This document shows, piece after piece, positions 43,376 through 54,368 of a stretch of 64,000 bases of DNA. This DNA comes from Oscillospiraceae bacterium (lineage in GTDB: Bacteria; Bacillota; Clostridia; Monoglobales; Monoglobaceae). The notes beneath the pieces were generated by a model. It was not told the DNA's origin and searched no databases. It worked only from the letters and a program-made list of their open reading frames with translations. Positions within the stretch are counted from its first letter, which is position 1. The number at the start of each line of letters is the position of its first letter. The stretch spans positions 62,001 through 126,000 of the forward strand of contig SVKF01000003.1 in the NCBI GenBank assembly GCA_015068605.1, in the 5' to 3' direction. Position numbers and translations under genes: made by a program.

Positions 43376-43399
43376 GTGTAACAACGCTTGAAAAAAGTG

Positions 43400-43475
43400 T
43401 GGTGGGCACAATAGGGCTCGAACCTATGACCCTCTGCTTGTAAGGCAGATGCTCTCCCAGCTGAGCTATGCGCCC
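43400..43475 (-). tRNA. tRNA-Val (UAC), normal copy
   Basis: Identical to the neighbouring copy 24 nt away except for G at position 53, giving an intact T-stem ATAGG/CCTAT. CCA is encoded. Confidence 0.97.
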
Positions 43476-43615
43476 GCACCGATTTAACATTCGCAGGATT
43501 ACCCACGAAAAGCGTCAGCAATTATTATACTGTAAACTTCTGAATTTGTCAAGCGATTTCGCAAAATTTCTTGAAAAATATTATTTTTTTCGCCAAATCG
43601 GAGTTAAAACAAAAT

Positions 43616-43651
43616 AAGCTATGGCATAATGAAAACATTTCACCATAGCTT
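43616..43651 (-). terminator. Terminator behind the DUF1858 gene
   Basis: AAGCTATGG pairs with CCATAGCTT; on the minus strand ATTTTGTTTT follows. Confidence 0.7.
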
Positions 43652-43681
43652 CATGTCTGTTTCTCGTCTTATGAAAATTGA

Positions 43682-43891
43682 TTATTCACCTTTTGATTCA
43701 AGATAAGCGTTAATCTTTTCAACAAGAGCGTCAGCGTCTGTTCCGTGAACCATACAAGCCTGTTCAATGCTTTCTCCGCTTGCGGAAGGGCATCCGAGAC
43801 AGTGCATTCCGATTTCAAGGAAAAATGGCGCTGTTCCTGCATCAAGCTTCAAAACATCCATTATAATAGTGTCTTTTGTAACTTTAGCCAT
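43682..43891 (-). CDS. DUF1858 (redox-disulfide CxxC) small protein
   Basis: 69 aa with IGMHCLGCPSASGESIEQACMVHG, the CxxC motif of the DUF1858/hybrid-cluster-associated disulfide family. These are probably small redox or metal-handling proteins; the partner is unknown. No signal peptide. Single gene with RBS GGAGAG. Confidence 0.9.
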   Translation of the reverse strand: MAKVTKDTIIMDVLKLDAGTAPFFLEIGMHCLGCPSASGESIEQACMVHGTDADALVEKINAYLESKGE

Positions 43892-44058
43892 AATTTTCTC
43901 TCCTTATATATTTAGTAAAAATAAAATTCACAAATCATATTATACTACATTATGACAATTTTATCAAGAGGAAAAAATAAATTTATTGTTTTTTTATGGA
44001 CAAAAAGAGATTTCTGTATTAAAATAGAAGTATATACTGATTATTGGAGAATAGAAAT

Positions 44059-45408
44059 ATGAAGCAAAAAACAGTTTTTGTATGTACTGAATGTGGGAAT
44101 AAATCCCCGAAATGGATGGGGAAATGCACTATGTGCGGAAAATGGAACACCATGGAGGAGGAAGTTATTTCGCCTGCGCCGTCGGGTGGTTTTTCTCTTG
44201 CACCAACCGAATCTCCCAAAAAAATCAAAGAGATTGACGAAACGAATGAAAGTCGTCAATCAACGGGAATGAGCGAGTTTGACCGTGTTTTGGGCGGCGG
44301 ACTTGTTAAAGGCTCTTTTGTTCTGGTTGGGGGAGACCCGGGAATAGGAAAATCCACCATTCTTCTTCAAATATGCGAATTTTTGGGGAAAACCTCGAAA
44401 ATTCTTTATGTTTCGGGCGAGGAATCCCCAACTCAGATAAAGCTTCGTGCCGAAAGACTTAAAATAAAGACGGAAAATCTGAAAATCTATTCGGAAACGA
44501 ATATGAACTATGTTAAAAATGCCATAGCTGCGGAAAAGCCTGATATTATCATTGTTGATTCCGTTCAGACAATGGTAAGCCCTGAAATTGGCTCTTCGCC
44601 GGGAAATGTGTCCCAGATAAAAGAGGTAACGGCAACCCTTATGCGAATTGCCAAGGATAACAATATCTCCATATTTCTCGTTGGACACGTGACTAAAGAC
44701 GGGGCGATTGCAGGCCCTAAAATCCTTGAACACATGGTGGATACTGTTCTTTATTTCGAGGGTGATAATCAGCAGGTTTACCGAATTTTAAGAGCGGTTA
44801 AAAATCGTTTTGGCTCAACCAACGAAATTGGGGTTTTTGAAATGGAGTCAAGCGGACTTCGGCAGGTTGCAAACCCGTCGGAGGCATTGCTTTCGGGCAG
44901 ACCTGATGACAGCCCGGGCTCTTGCATAACCTGCACAATGGAGGGAACTCGTCCTGTTCTTGCGGAAATTCAGGCGCTTGTTTCTCCAACCAACTTCGGA
45001 AACCCAAGGCGAATGACCCAAGGACCGGATTTAAACCGTGTTTTAATGCTCCTTGCCGTAATGGAAAAGCAGTCGGGGCTTCACATTTCGTCTTATGATT
45101 CCTATGTCAATATAGTCGGAGGCTTTAAGATTTCGGAAACGGCGTCGGATTTGGGGATTGTTTTATCTCTTGCCTCCAGCTTTCGCAATCGAGCGCTCGA
45201 CAGCGGAATTGTTGCAATCGGAGAGGTGGGCTTAACGGGAGAGACACGAAGCGTCAGCCTTTTGGAAGCCAGAATTTCCGAGGCGGAGAAAATGGGGTTT
45301 AAAACCTGTATTATTCCATACATAAATTCCAAAAGGTTAAAAAAGTTTAACGGCATAGATGTTATTCCTGTTCGAAACATACGGGACGCAATTAATAAAT
45401 TTTTGTAA
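44059..45408 (+). CDS. radA: DNA repair protein RadA (Sms)
   Basis: 449 aa. Zinc finger CTECGNKSPKWMGKCTMCGKW at the N-terminus, RecA-like ATPase with Walker A GGDPGIGKST, the RadA-specific KNRFG motif and a Lon-like C-terminal domain with GEVGLTGETRSV. It helps branch migration in recombination. The track's start (TTG 44044) would put GGAG inside the gene; ATG 44059 is 9-10 nt behind GGAG. Confidence 0.96.
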   Translation: MKQKTVFVCTECGNKSPKWMGKCTMCGKWNTMEEEVISPAPSGGFSLAPTESPKKIKEIDETNESRQSTGMSEFDRVLGGGLVKGSFVLVGGDPGIGKSTILLQICEFLGKTSKILYVSGEESPTQIKLRAERLKIKTENLKIYSETNMNYVKNAIAAEKPDIIIVDSVQTMVSPEIGSSPGNVSQIKEVTATLMRIAKDNNISIFLVGHVTKDGAIAGPKILEHMVDTVLYFEGDNQQVYRILRAVKNRFGSTNEIGVFEMESSGLRQVANPSEALLSGRPDDSPGSCITCTMEGTRPVLAEIQALVSPTNFGNPRRMTQGPDLNRVLMLLAVMEKQSGLHISSYDSYVNIVGGFKISETASDLGIVLSLASSFRNRALDSGIVAIGEVGLTGETRSVSLLEARISEAEKMGFKTCIIPYINSKRLKKFNGIDVIPVRNIRDAINKFL

Positions 45409-45454
45409 TATTTAACAAAAATTGAAAATTTATGAATTTTTGCTTCAAATATGT

Positions 45455-45482
45455 TTGAAATTTTTAGAAATTGTGGTATAAT
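45455..45482 (+). promoter_or_regulatory. Promoter of carD
   Basis: TTGAAA (45455-45460), 16-nt spacer, TATAAT (45477-45482), followed by a leader of about 115 nt. Confidence 0.75.
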
Positions 45483-45604
45483 ATAAATAGTAAATTCTTA
45501 ACATTTTATCATAACGACCCAAGGCTTTATCGGGCGGTTAGATAAATGTAAATACTTCTTTATGACAAACAACAACTGACATACACTGAAAGGAGTGGAT
45601 ACAT

Positions 45605-46072
45605 TTGTTTGAAATAGGGGACAAGGTTGTTTATCCTATGCATGGGGCAGGCATTATAGTAGGAACTGAAAGTAAAGAAATATTGGGTGAAATGCGTGAA
45701 TATTTTGTTCTGCAGGTCACCAAGAAAAATATTAAGGTTCTTCTTCCTGTTGATAATCTGGAAAACACAGGTCTTCGCAGTATAGTTTCCGAGAAAGAGG
45801 CAGATGAGGCAATAAGCTTTTTTTCAGAAGTTGGCGAGGATGATAATAACAACTGGAACAAACGCTACCGTGACAATATGGACAAGCTTAAATCGGGGCA
45901 GATTAAAGAGGTTTGTTATGTTGTCAAGACTTTGCTTCTTCGTGATAAGAAAAAGGCACTTTCCAATGCAGAAAGAAAAGTTTTAAGCAACGCTAAAAGT
46001 GTGCTTTTGTCGGAAATAGAAACTGTTAAAAATATAACAACTCCCGAGGCGGAAAAGCTCTTGGGGTTATAA
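45605..46072 (+). CDS. carD: CarD/CdnL-family RNA polymerase-binding regulator
   Basis: 155 aa. The N-terminal Tudor-like RNAP-interaction domain (FEIGDKVVYPMHGAGIIVG ... YFVLQVTKKNIKVLLPV) is followed by the helical DNA-binding part (EVCYVVKTLLLRDKKKALS). CarD stabilises open complexes at many promoters. The TTG start at 45605 has AAAGGAGTGG upstream; no ATG is in frame. ispDF follows 15 nt later, possibly in one transcript. Confidence 0.95.
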   Translation: MFEIGDKVVYPMHGAGIIVGTESKEILGEMREYFVLQVTKKNIKVLLPVDNLENTGLRSIVSEKEADEAISFFSEVGEDDNNNWNKRYRDNMDKLKSGQIKEVCYVVKTLLLRDKKKALSNAERKVLSNAKSVLLSEIETVKNITTPEAEKLLGL

Positions 46073-46087
46073 GCTTAAGGGATATTT

Positions 46088-47251
46088 ATGAAGGATTATA
46101 CTTGTACCGCTTTAATCGTTGCGGCAGGAAACAGCACAAGAATGAGCACTCTTGGAAACAAGCAGTTTCTGAGTCTTTTGGGTGTGCCGACTCTTGCAAG
46201 AACTGTTATGGCGTTTAATGATGCTGTGCAGGTTGATGATATAATTATAGTAACTAAAAAAGAATTAATAGGAGAGGTTAATGCTCTTTGCGTAAAATAT
46301 TCTCTGGATAAGGTCAGCCATATTATCTGTGGCGGGGAGTCCCGACAGGATTCTGTCAAGCGTGGGCTGGACGTTATCAGGAAGGAATGTTTTGTTGCAG
46401 TACACGACGGGGCAAGACCTCTTATTTTATCGTCCAAAATTGATGAGGCTATTCAGTTTGCAAAGGAAAACGGCTCGGCGGCATTGGGGATACCCCTGTC
46501 AGATACCGCAAAGGTTGTTGACGAGAATGAAAACATAACCGGAACTCCCGACCGAAGCACTCTCCGTCTTATTCAGACGCCGCAGATTTTCCCTCATTCT
46601 CTGCTGAAAAGAGCCTATGAACAAGCGGAAAATGATAGTTATACGGGGACTGATGATTGTTCGCTGGTTGAACATCTTGGTGAAAAGCCTAAATATATTT
46701 TTGGGGATTATAACAATATAAAAATAACAACTCCCGAGGATATTTTAAAGGCTGAAGCAATATTAAACGGAGGGAAAAAGACTATGCGAACAGGCTTTGG
46801 ATATGATGTTCACGCACTCAAAGAGGGCAGGGATTTGATTCTCGGCGGTGTTAAAATTCCTCACGAAAAAGGTCTCGATGGTCACTCCGACGCAGATGTT
46901 TTAATCCATGCCTTAATGGACGCCCTTTTGGGGGCGGCGGCGCTTGGGGATATAGGAAAGCTTTTCCCCGACAGCGATAATTCATTTAAGGGTATTGACA
47001 GCCGTATCCTCCTCCGAAAGGTCAGAGAGGTTTTAAATATAAATAATTTCGGGATTGGGAATGTTGATATAACTGTTGCGGCTCAAGCCCCAAAGCTTGC
47101 ACCGTTTATAGATGAGATGCGAGATAATTTAAGCGAAGATTTAGGGATTGACAAATCTTTTGTTTCCGTCAAGGCGACAACAACGGAGCATCTTGGCTTT
47201 GAGGGCAGAAAAGAAGGAATTTCCGCCTATGCAATTTGTACTATTTTATGA
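46088..47251 (+). CDS. ispDF: Bifunctional IspD/IspF isoprenoid enzyme
   Basis: 387 aa fusion. The N-terminal part (to about 232) is IspD, MEP cytidylyltransferase ([30 protein letters not shown]). From [12 protein letters not shown] it is IspF, MEcPP synthase ([20 protein letters not shown] metal ligands, FPDSD). It catalyses two non-consecutive steps of the MEP pathway. Fusion occurs in several lineages of bacteria. No linker loss or frameshift is visible. Confidence 0.96.
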   Translation: MKDYTCTALIVAAGNSTRMSTLGNKQFLSLLGVPTLARTVMAFNDAVQVDDIIIVTKKELIGEVNALCVKYSLDKVSHIICGGESRQDSVKRGLDVIRKECFVAVHDGARPLILSSKIDEAIQFAKENGSAALGIPLSDTAKVVDENENITGTPDRSTLRLIQTPQIFPHSLLKRAYEQAENDSYTGTDDCSLVEHLGEKPKYIFGDYNNIKITTPEDILKAEAILNGGKKTMRTGFGYDVHALKEGRDLILGGVKIPHEKGLDGHSDADVLIHALMDALLGAAALGDIGKLFPDSDNSFKGIDSRILLRKVREVLNINNFGIGNVDITVAAQAPKLAPFIDEMRDNLSEDLGIDKSFVSVKATTTEHLGFEGRKEGISAYAICTIL

Positions 47252-47321
47252 TTTTGGAAGAAAAATGAAGAAAAGTGGAATATAATTAACAATAATTGAC
47301 TATAATTAGCTGTAATCACAG

Positions 47322-47350
47322 TTGAATTTTAGTCTCTTATTATGTAATAT
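47322..47350 (+). promoter_or_regulatory. Promoter of groESL
   Basis: TTGAAT (47322-47327), 17-nt spacer, TAATAT (47345-47350), just before CIRCE. Confidence 0.7.
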
Positions 47351-47357
47351 ATAAGCA

Positions 47358-47384
47358 TTAGCACTCATTGATTTAGAGTGCTAA
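47358..47384 (+). promoter_or_regulatory. CIRCE operator (HrcA)
   Basis: TTAGCACTC-N9-GAGTGCTAA, a perfect match to the CIRCE consensus, in the 5' region of groES. Repression by HrcA is expected; hrcA is not in the window. Confidence 0.98.
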
Positions 47385-47711
<327 letters not shown>

Positions 47712-47725
47712 TATATTGGAGGTAA

Positions 47726-49366
<1,641 letters not shown>

Positions 49367-49409
49367 GATAAATGAAATATCTCCGTTGTGATACGGGATG
49401 ATACAGACC

Positions 49410-49457
49410 AAGGCGATGTTTAAAAGTCTCTTTGACCTTTAAACATCGCCTTATTGT
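49410..49457 (+). terminator. Terminator of groESL
   Basis: AAGGCGATGTTTAAA (49410-49424) pairs perfectly with TTTAAACATCGCCTT (49438-49452), then ATTG. Confidence 0.85.
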
Positions 49458-49511
49458 ATCGAAGACACATTTTCTGAATTTCTTTTTCGTTTTTGGAGTT
49501 TTAATCTCTAT

Positions 49512-50303
49512 TTACATATATATGATATTTCCGTTCCTTGCATCATAATACAAATAGCTTTTATCCTCAAAGGATACCTTCCAAACGGGCAACGAAAGGA
49601 CGCTTTCATAAACTCCGGCACTCTTTCCGAGATAGTATCCGAATTTAATTTCTGTTATTTTCAGAGGCTTATCCGTTATTTTATCTCCGCGGATTGCAAC
49701 AAGAATCCCCTCAAGAGGCATTAATTTTTCTTTATACACGCTTATATTATCTTCTTTTATTATATTTCTGCCTCTGATTTCATCTATTCCCTTTTCCGAT
49801 ATATCAAATTCAATAAAGCTGTCAAAAAACTCTCGATTGTCATAAACAAGATTAAACCGAGCCACCGCCTTCTTTCCCGAGATGCTTACATAATCCTTGC
49901 GATACATTTCGGCATTTATCCTGTGTTCCTTCATATATTTCTCGCAAGCACTCAAAATATCTGCTTCGTTTAGTCCGATTTTTTGCTTTTCATTGGGTTT
50001 TATGACAAAAAGCTCATCATTCTCCGAAATCGTCCCATTCTTCCCCGTCAGCTTTTTCGCAAAGGGTGATTCGGAGGAAATCAGTCTTGACACATAACAC
50101 GCCGAATATTCCTCTATATTTTCAGGGAACATATCCGCTTCAAGAATGATATTTCCCTTTTCCAACACGGTTATAACATCCTTGCGTGTTTCGTCGTTAA
50201 TCCGCATATCCGACCTTTTTATTTGAATGTAATATATCAGGAAGAATATATTTATCACAACCAGAACAACGATTACTATTTTTTTAAATCGCTTCCAATC
50301 CAT
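49512..50303 (-). CDS. yycI: YycI-like regulatory membrane protein
   Basis: 263 aa. One N-terminal membrane helix (FKKIVIVVLVVINIFFLIYYI) and a YycH/YycI-fold extracellular domain ending in a beta hairpin (PVWKVSFEDKSYLYYDARNG). In Bacillus YycH and YycI bind and restrain the WalK histidine kinase that governs wall turnover. No walR-walK lies next to it. It follows the yycH-like gene by 10 nt. Confidence 0.8.
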   Translation of the reverse strand: MDWKRFKKIVIVVLVVINIFFLIYYIQIKRSDMRINDETRKDVITVLEKGNIILEADMFPENIEEYSACYVSRLISSESPFAKKLTGKNGTISENDELFVIKPNEKQKIGLNEADILSACEKYMKEHRINAEMYRKDYVSISGKKAVARFNLVYDNREFFDSFIEFDISEKGIDEIRGRNIIKEDNISVYKEKLMPLEGILVAIRGDKITDKPLKITEIKFGYYLGKSAGVYESVLSLPVWKVSFEDKSYLYYDARNGNIIYM

Positions 50304-50313
50304 ATTTTCCTCC

Positions 50314-51777
50314 TTAATTGACCGCCCATTCCGTTATCATCTTTTCGTTATTCTTTTTATAGCCGTAGTATAAATGGCAGTCATAGATATAAATATTTCC
50401 CGAATTTTTGTTTTTACTGCAATATTCGTCTATTGCCGTTATCATCTGTCTGTTTGATATTTTCTCACCGGTTTTTACAAAATTTTTAAGCTCCATTTTG
50501 AAGCTGAGTAGCTTACCGTTTGATATAACAGCTTCGACCGCATGAGAATCTTTATTCTCCGCATATTCCATAATATGCCCGTTGATATAATAATCAAAGC
50601 ACAGCTTAATATCGCTTTGTTTGTCCTCGGAACATTCCATTTTCGTAAGTTTTATCTCGTAATCCGCATTTTTAATATCCGTGCCGGTTATTTCAAACAT
50701 TCCCAGTATTCTTTTTAGGGTAGCGGATACTGCAACATAAAGGGCGTTTGACTCTGTTTGAACAGTTCCTCCTGTTATATCTATCCCGTTTTCGGGTCCG
50801 TTTGCGTAAAATTCTATAATACCATCGGCGTTTAAAACAATGCGGCGGTCATCTGCAAGTAAAATTCTGGATTTTTCCGTATCACCATAGCTTCGCACCT
50901 CTCTTGAATCACAGCCGAAAATACTCATAACATTTCTCGACAATTCATTCTGCCCCACCTCCATCAGCTTATCCGAATAGCTTTCAGGCACCTTTGCCAG
51001 AAGAACCGGAGTTTCGATATTTACCATCGGAATTGTCAGCATAGAGCTAATCATAGTCGAGTTCCCCGTATAATTGTCAAGCTTTAGCTCATAGCCAAAG
51101 GCATAGTTTTTATCAACAACGTTTTCCAGAGAATTTATGGCTTCGTTAAGAGAATCTATGGGCATTGATGTATCGAAGCGCACTATCTTTTCGGTTTTAA
51201 TCTCTTTAACATAAATAATAGCTGTTTTCTGTTCGGGAAGCCCCGTAACAATCAGAACATCGGAAAACTCCGTAATGAAGTCACTGACCGGATTTTCGTT
51301 TATTTCCAGAAACTGCACCTGGAACAAAGGGTTTATATCTGCCGGAAAATGCAGAAGAACTGAATTTACGGAAAGCATATTTTTCCAAACGCTCACATCT
51401 GTTACAACTGACCCAGCCGTTGTCTTCCCATACATATTCTTAACAATCTCCATTGCAAAGGAGTTGACCTTAAGATAACGCTCCGTTGACGAATATAAGA
51501 TGTCTCTGTCCCCTTCTTTATTAACAACTATATATTCGGGGCTCATATATTCCCAGAAGGTCTTGGTTATATTTTCATCATCAATATCCGAGGGGTTTTG
51601 AAAAACTTCCTCTATGGTTGCTCCGCCAACTTCTTCTTTCTCAACACCGATATTCTGTGCACGAAAAACCACAGAGAACATCACAGCGGTTATCGCCAAA
51701 AGAATAAAAATCAATGCAGTCGACAAAATGTTCTGTCTTTTATCCGTTTTTGTCAAAAAAGAAAATATTTTTTTCAC
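50314..51777 (-). CDS. yycH: YycH-like regulatory membrane protein
   Basis: 487 aa, with one N-terminal membrane helix (STALIFILLAITAVMFSVVF) and three outside domains. FWEYMSPEYIVVNKEGD and the late NRQMITAIDEYCSKNKN region fit the YycH family. Role as for yycI; the two form an operon. Their kinase partner is likely encoded elsewhere. Confidence 0.78.
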   Translation of the reverse strand: MKKIFSFLTKTDKRQNILSTALIFILLAITAVMFSVVFRAQNIGVEKEEVGGATIEEVFQNPSDIDDENITKTFWEYMSPEYIVVNKEGDRDILYSSTERYLKVNSFAMEIVKNMYGKTTAGSVVTDVSVWKNMLSVNSVLLHFPADINPLFQVQFLEINENPVSDFITEFSDVLIVTGLPEQKTAIIYVKEIKTEKIVRFDTSMPIDSLNEAINSLENVVDKNYAFGYELKLDNYTGNSTMISSMLTIPMVNIETPVLLAKVPESYSDKLMEVGQNELSRNVMSIFGCDSREVRSYGDTEKSRILLADDRRIVLNADGIIEFYANGPENGIDITGGTVQTESNALYVAVSATLKRILGMFEITGTDIKNADYEIKLTKMECSEDKQSDIKLCFDYYINGHIMEYAENKDSHAVEAVISNGKLLSFKMELKNFVKTGEKISNRQMITAIDEYCSKNKNSGNIYIYDCHLYYGYKKNNEKMITEWAVN

Positions 51778-51807
51778 GCAACCGCTCCTCTCTTTATAAG
51801 ATTAAAA

Positions 51808-51829
51808 AGGACGACTCAAAAGCCGTCCT
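51808..51829 (-). terminator. Terminator between secreted protein gene and yycH
   Basis: Minus strand AGGACGGCT/AGTCGTCCT followed by TTTTTAAT. Confidence 0.8.
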
Positions 51830-51846
51830 CTCAATTTCCGTTTATT

Positions 51847-52335
51847 TTAATATGCGCCCCAAGAACGTATAACATCTATAATGTTATAGTTATGCTTTAC
51901 AATGAAAAATTTTCCAATTTGAATCATATCATCTTTCTCGGCATAAATCATAAAGCTGTTTGCACCCTGCTCGAGATTAACCGTATTAAAAAATAATGTG
52001 GATTCCCCAATAGCACAGGACACACTCTGCTGCTGTGTTGCAACAACACCGTCTTCGCCAACCGTCGTAACCGTCTTATAAAGTTTCTCGTAAAGACCTG
52101 TATCAGCATTAAAATAGTATATGGTGACAACAGTCCCAACTTCGCCATAGCCGGAAATAACATAAGAATTGTCAAAAGTCAAATCCGTCGTTCCTTCAGG
52201 ATTTGTAACCGTTATTAACGCTTTCGTATTTCCAATCTCGTCCGGTGCCAAGCTATCAGGTGCAGCCGACACACTTATTCCGAATATTCCGATTATGGCG
52301 GCAAGTATTATTAAGCAACTTATCGTTTTCTTCAT
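51847..52335 (-). CDS. Secreted hypothetical protein
   Basis: 162 aa with a typical signal peptide (MKKTISCLIILAAIIGIFGISVSAAPDS). The rest (ITVTNPEGTTDLTFDNSYVISGYGEVGTVVTIYYF...) looks like one Ig-like/Big domain of beta strands. I do not recognise a family. Single gene with its own terminator; RBS GGAGGTAA before ATG 52335. Confidence 0.75.
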   Translation of the reverse strand: MKKTISCLIILAAIIGIFGISVSAAPDSLAPDEIGNTKALITVTNPEGTTDLTFDNSYVISGYGEVGTVVTIYYFNADTGLYEKLYKTVTTVGEDGVVATQQQSVSCAIGESTLFFNTVNLEQGANSFMIYAEKDDMIQIGKFFIVKHNYNIIDVIRSWGAY

Positions 52336-52482
52336 AACATTACCTCCTTATTTATTATAAGCAATTCCCTCATAACAGGACACTACTCATCTTTCGTAAC
52401 AACAGTATACCACACTTATGTTACACAAATATTACAGGTATCTTACATTTATATAAATTATTCCAAATGTGGGAATTTAGCT

Positions 52483-53253
52483 TTATTTATCCTCTTTTTT
52501 ATCTTCTTCCAGTATTTTTTTGTGGGTATCGTAAATCTCTTCAACCCTCTCTCTTGAAAGCGTGGAGAGAAAACTGAAATTCTTTTCCAGGGATTCTCCG
52601 ATATATTCTATCCCTTCCTCGTATTGCCCGTTTTCCATAAGCAAAAGCCCATAACCGTAATATGGCTCCGGAAATGCCGGGTCCCTGTCTATAAGCTCTT
52701 CGTATAGCTCTGTCGCCTTCTCGGTTTCACCGCACAGAGCATAAGCCTCCGCTAAATTATCAACTATAACATCATCGTCGGAATTATATTCATATGCCTC
52801 AAGACAAAGCTTTAATGCCTTTTCCTTGTCCTTTTTTATTATGTAATAAAGACCCAGTGTCTCATATACAACAGATGTTTTATAGCCTTCCCCCATAATT
52901 TCCTCAAGTGCCTCAATCGCCTCATCTAATTGTCCGTCTTTCCACATAATAAGAGAATTTATGGACTTAAGCCTCTGTTTTTTCAGCTTATCGAGCTTTC
53001 CGCCCATGGAAGCCTTGTTCAAAATAACTCTCGCATCTTCAATATATCCGTTTTTTATGAAAAAATATCCGCAATTCAAAGTCGCATCAAAATTCATTTT
53101 TTCCATTTTCGCAGCTTTGCGATATAACCGTTCCGCCTTAGCCTTATCTCCTTTTGCCAAGGCGTTTGCCGCCATTCCAACAAGAATAGTCCCTCTTTTC
53201 AAAAACGAAAATACGGCAATAAATAAAATAACTAAAACAAATATAATTCTCAA
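52483..53253 (-). CDS. Membrane-anchored TPR-repeat protein
   Basis: 256 aa. One N-terminal helix (IIFVLVILFIAVFSFL) and then about five to six TPR units (AKGDKAKAERLYRKAAKME, AYALCGETEKATELYEELIDRDP). TPR arrays mediate protein contacts; the partner is unknown. The track's TTG start at 53289 lacks a ribosome site; GAGGTG lies 6 nt before TTG 53253. Confidence 0.78.
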   Translation of the reverse strand: MRIIFVLVILFIAVFSFLKRGTILVGMAANALAKGDKAKAERLYRKAAKMEKMNFDATLNCGYFFIKNGYIEDARVILNKASMGGKLDKLKKQRLKSINSLIMWKDGQLDEAIEALEEIMGEGYKTSVVYETLGLYYIIKKDKEKALKLCLEAYEYNSDDDVIVDNLAEAYALCGETEKATELYEELIDRDPAFPEPYYGYGLLLMENGQYEEGIEYIGESLEKNFSFLSTLSRERVEEIYDTHKKILEEDKKEDK

Positions 53254-53355
53254 TATTTTCACCTCATGCTTGTTTCTTAATAAACGCAATATTTATATTA
53301 TAGTATAATTTTAAAATAAAATCAACCGCTTTTATGATTATTTTTCAAAAAAGGG

Positions 53356-53384
53356 TTGAAATCGAGAAAAATTTGTGTTATAAT
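53356..53384 (+). promoter_or_regulatory. Promoter of tRNA-Thr
   Basis: TTGAAA (53356-53361), 17-nt spacer, TATAAT (53379-53384). Confidence 0.85.
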
Positions 53385-53404
53385 TATCAGGAAATTTTTA
53401 TTTC

Positions 53405-53480
53405 GCTGGTGTAGCACAGTTGGTAGTGCATTCGATTCGTAATCGAAAGGTCACGTGTTCAAGTCACGCCACCAGCTCCA
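53405..53480 (+). tRNA. tRNA-Thr (CGU)
   Basis: GCTGGTG/CACCAGC acceptor, D-arm AGCACAGTTGGTAGTGC, anticodon loop TTCGTAA (CGU), T-arm CACGTGTTCAAGTCACG, discriminator T and encoded CCA. Its 3' end and terminator are duplicated at 53628-53672. Confidence 0.96.
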
Positions 53481-53510
53481 AAAGCCCTGAGGTTTTCCTC
53501 GGGGCTTTTT
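53481..53510 (+). terminator. Terminator of tRNA-Thr
   Basis: AAAGCCCTGAGG-TTTT-CCTCGGGGCTTT with TTTTT behind it. Confidence 0.9.
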
Positions 53511-53627
53511 ATGTCGTGACGTGACGGAAGGAAAAAACGCTTTGCGTTTTATTGAATACCAAAATGCTGTTGCATTTTGCAATCCTTCGCTACCGACAAT
53601 TCACCGAATTGTCGGCTTAACACTCCG

Positions 53628-53672
53628 ACGCCACCAGCTCCAAAAGCCTTGAGGTTTTCCTCGGGGCTTTTT
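53628..53672 (+). repeat. Direct repeat of the tRNA-Thr 3' end plus terminator (att-like)
   Basis: 44 of 45 positions equal 53466-53510 (start ACGCCACCAGCTCC, then the terminator hairpin). The upstream neighbour sequences are unrelated. Between the repeats lie about 117 nt with short hairpins and no gene. Confidence 0.75.
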
Positions 53673-53751
53673 GTTGCCCAAATCTTATTTTATTTTGACA
53701 AGGTTTTAGTGGTGGAGTGGAAGTTAAACTTGAAAAAAGTAAAAAAATAAT

Positions 53752-53877
53752 ATTTCCCAAAAACAAACAAAGTTCATTTTTGGGAAATAGAAATCGGGTA
53801 ACTATGCTTATTGCGGAAATTATCAAAAAAATTTATTTTTTCTTAAAATTGACTTTTGGTTGAAATCTCAACCAAAA
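53752..53877. other. Two dyads in the region before the thi promoter
   Basis: ATTTCCCAAAAA pairs with TTTTTGGGAAAT (53752-53788), and TTTTGGTTGA pairs with TCAACCAAAA (53854-53877, 4-nt gap). The second has operator-like spacing. No gene is seen in 53673-53924. Confidence 0.45.
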
Positions 53878-53924
53878 CATTAAATTGAGTATATTTTCCC
53901 TGAAAAAAACTTTTTTTCTGGTTA

Positions 53925-53953
53925 TTGACATACGTAAAAAAATCAATTATAAT
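53925..53953 (+). promoter_or_regulatory. Promoter of the thi operon
   Basis: TTGACA (53925-53930), 17-nt spacer, TATAAT (53948-53953), about 90 nt before the TPP aptamer. Confidence 0.9.
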
Positions 53954-54043
53954 AGGTTATGTAATAAAGATTGCTTATGCAATCCGGCACAAATCTTATG
54001 GTAAAAATATAAGGTTGGTGGTCGAATGGTTAAAATTAAATAA

Positions 54044-54131
54044 AAACGGGAGCTTGTATTACAGGCTGAGAGGAAGGTGTGACCTTCGACCGAGAACCTG
54101 ATTTGGATAATGCCAACGTAGGGATGCCGAA
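54044..54131 (+). promoter_or_regulatory. TPP riboswitch
   Basis: The THI element is complete: ACGGGAGC, GGCTGAGAGG, GACCGAGAACCTGATTTGG and ATAATGCCAACGTAGGGA. A terminator follows (54166-54193). It controls thiW-thiM-thiE-thiD. Confidence 0.96.
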
Positions 54132-54165
54132 ACATTTTGTTTTAGGAAAACTTAAGTTTACTTAG

Positions 54166-54193
54166 GAGTTACCAAATCGGTAGCTCTTTTTTT
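54166..54193 (+). terminator. TPP-riboswitch terminator
   Basis: GAGTTACC (54166-54173) with GGTAGCTC (54179-54186) and seven T. Confidence 0.85.
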
Positions 54194-54314
54194 CTTATGG
54201 GAAAGACACAGTTTGGTTTCCTATAAGAAGATTTAATTATAGTTTCGGGAGGTGAATTTTGCATCCGATAAAATCGGACGGATATTTGGCGAGCGCCTTT
54301 TGTCTTGTATTTTG

Positions 54315-54368
54315 CGATGGGAACCCGTGTTTCGGGGTGAGAGGAGAAAATTAATTCTCGACCGAGCA
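54315..54368 (+). other. TPP-aptamer-like half element before thiW
   Basis: GATGGGAACCCGTGTTTCGG, GGTGAGAGGAG and CTCGACCGAG mirror the 5' half of the intact THI element (GGGAGC, CTGAGAGG, GACCGAG). The 3' half (GGATAATGCCAACGTAGGGA) is missing; instead a CAAGGC/GCCTTG hairpin and the thiW ribosome site follow. Confidence 0.5.

Noticed and set aside
43275-43490. N-terminal extension of the yceD reading frame
   Set aside because: It translates two tRNA-Val genes; the true start is ATG 43274 with a ribosome site.
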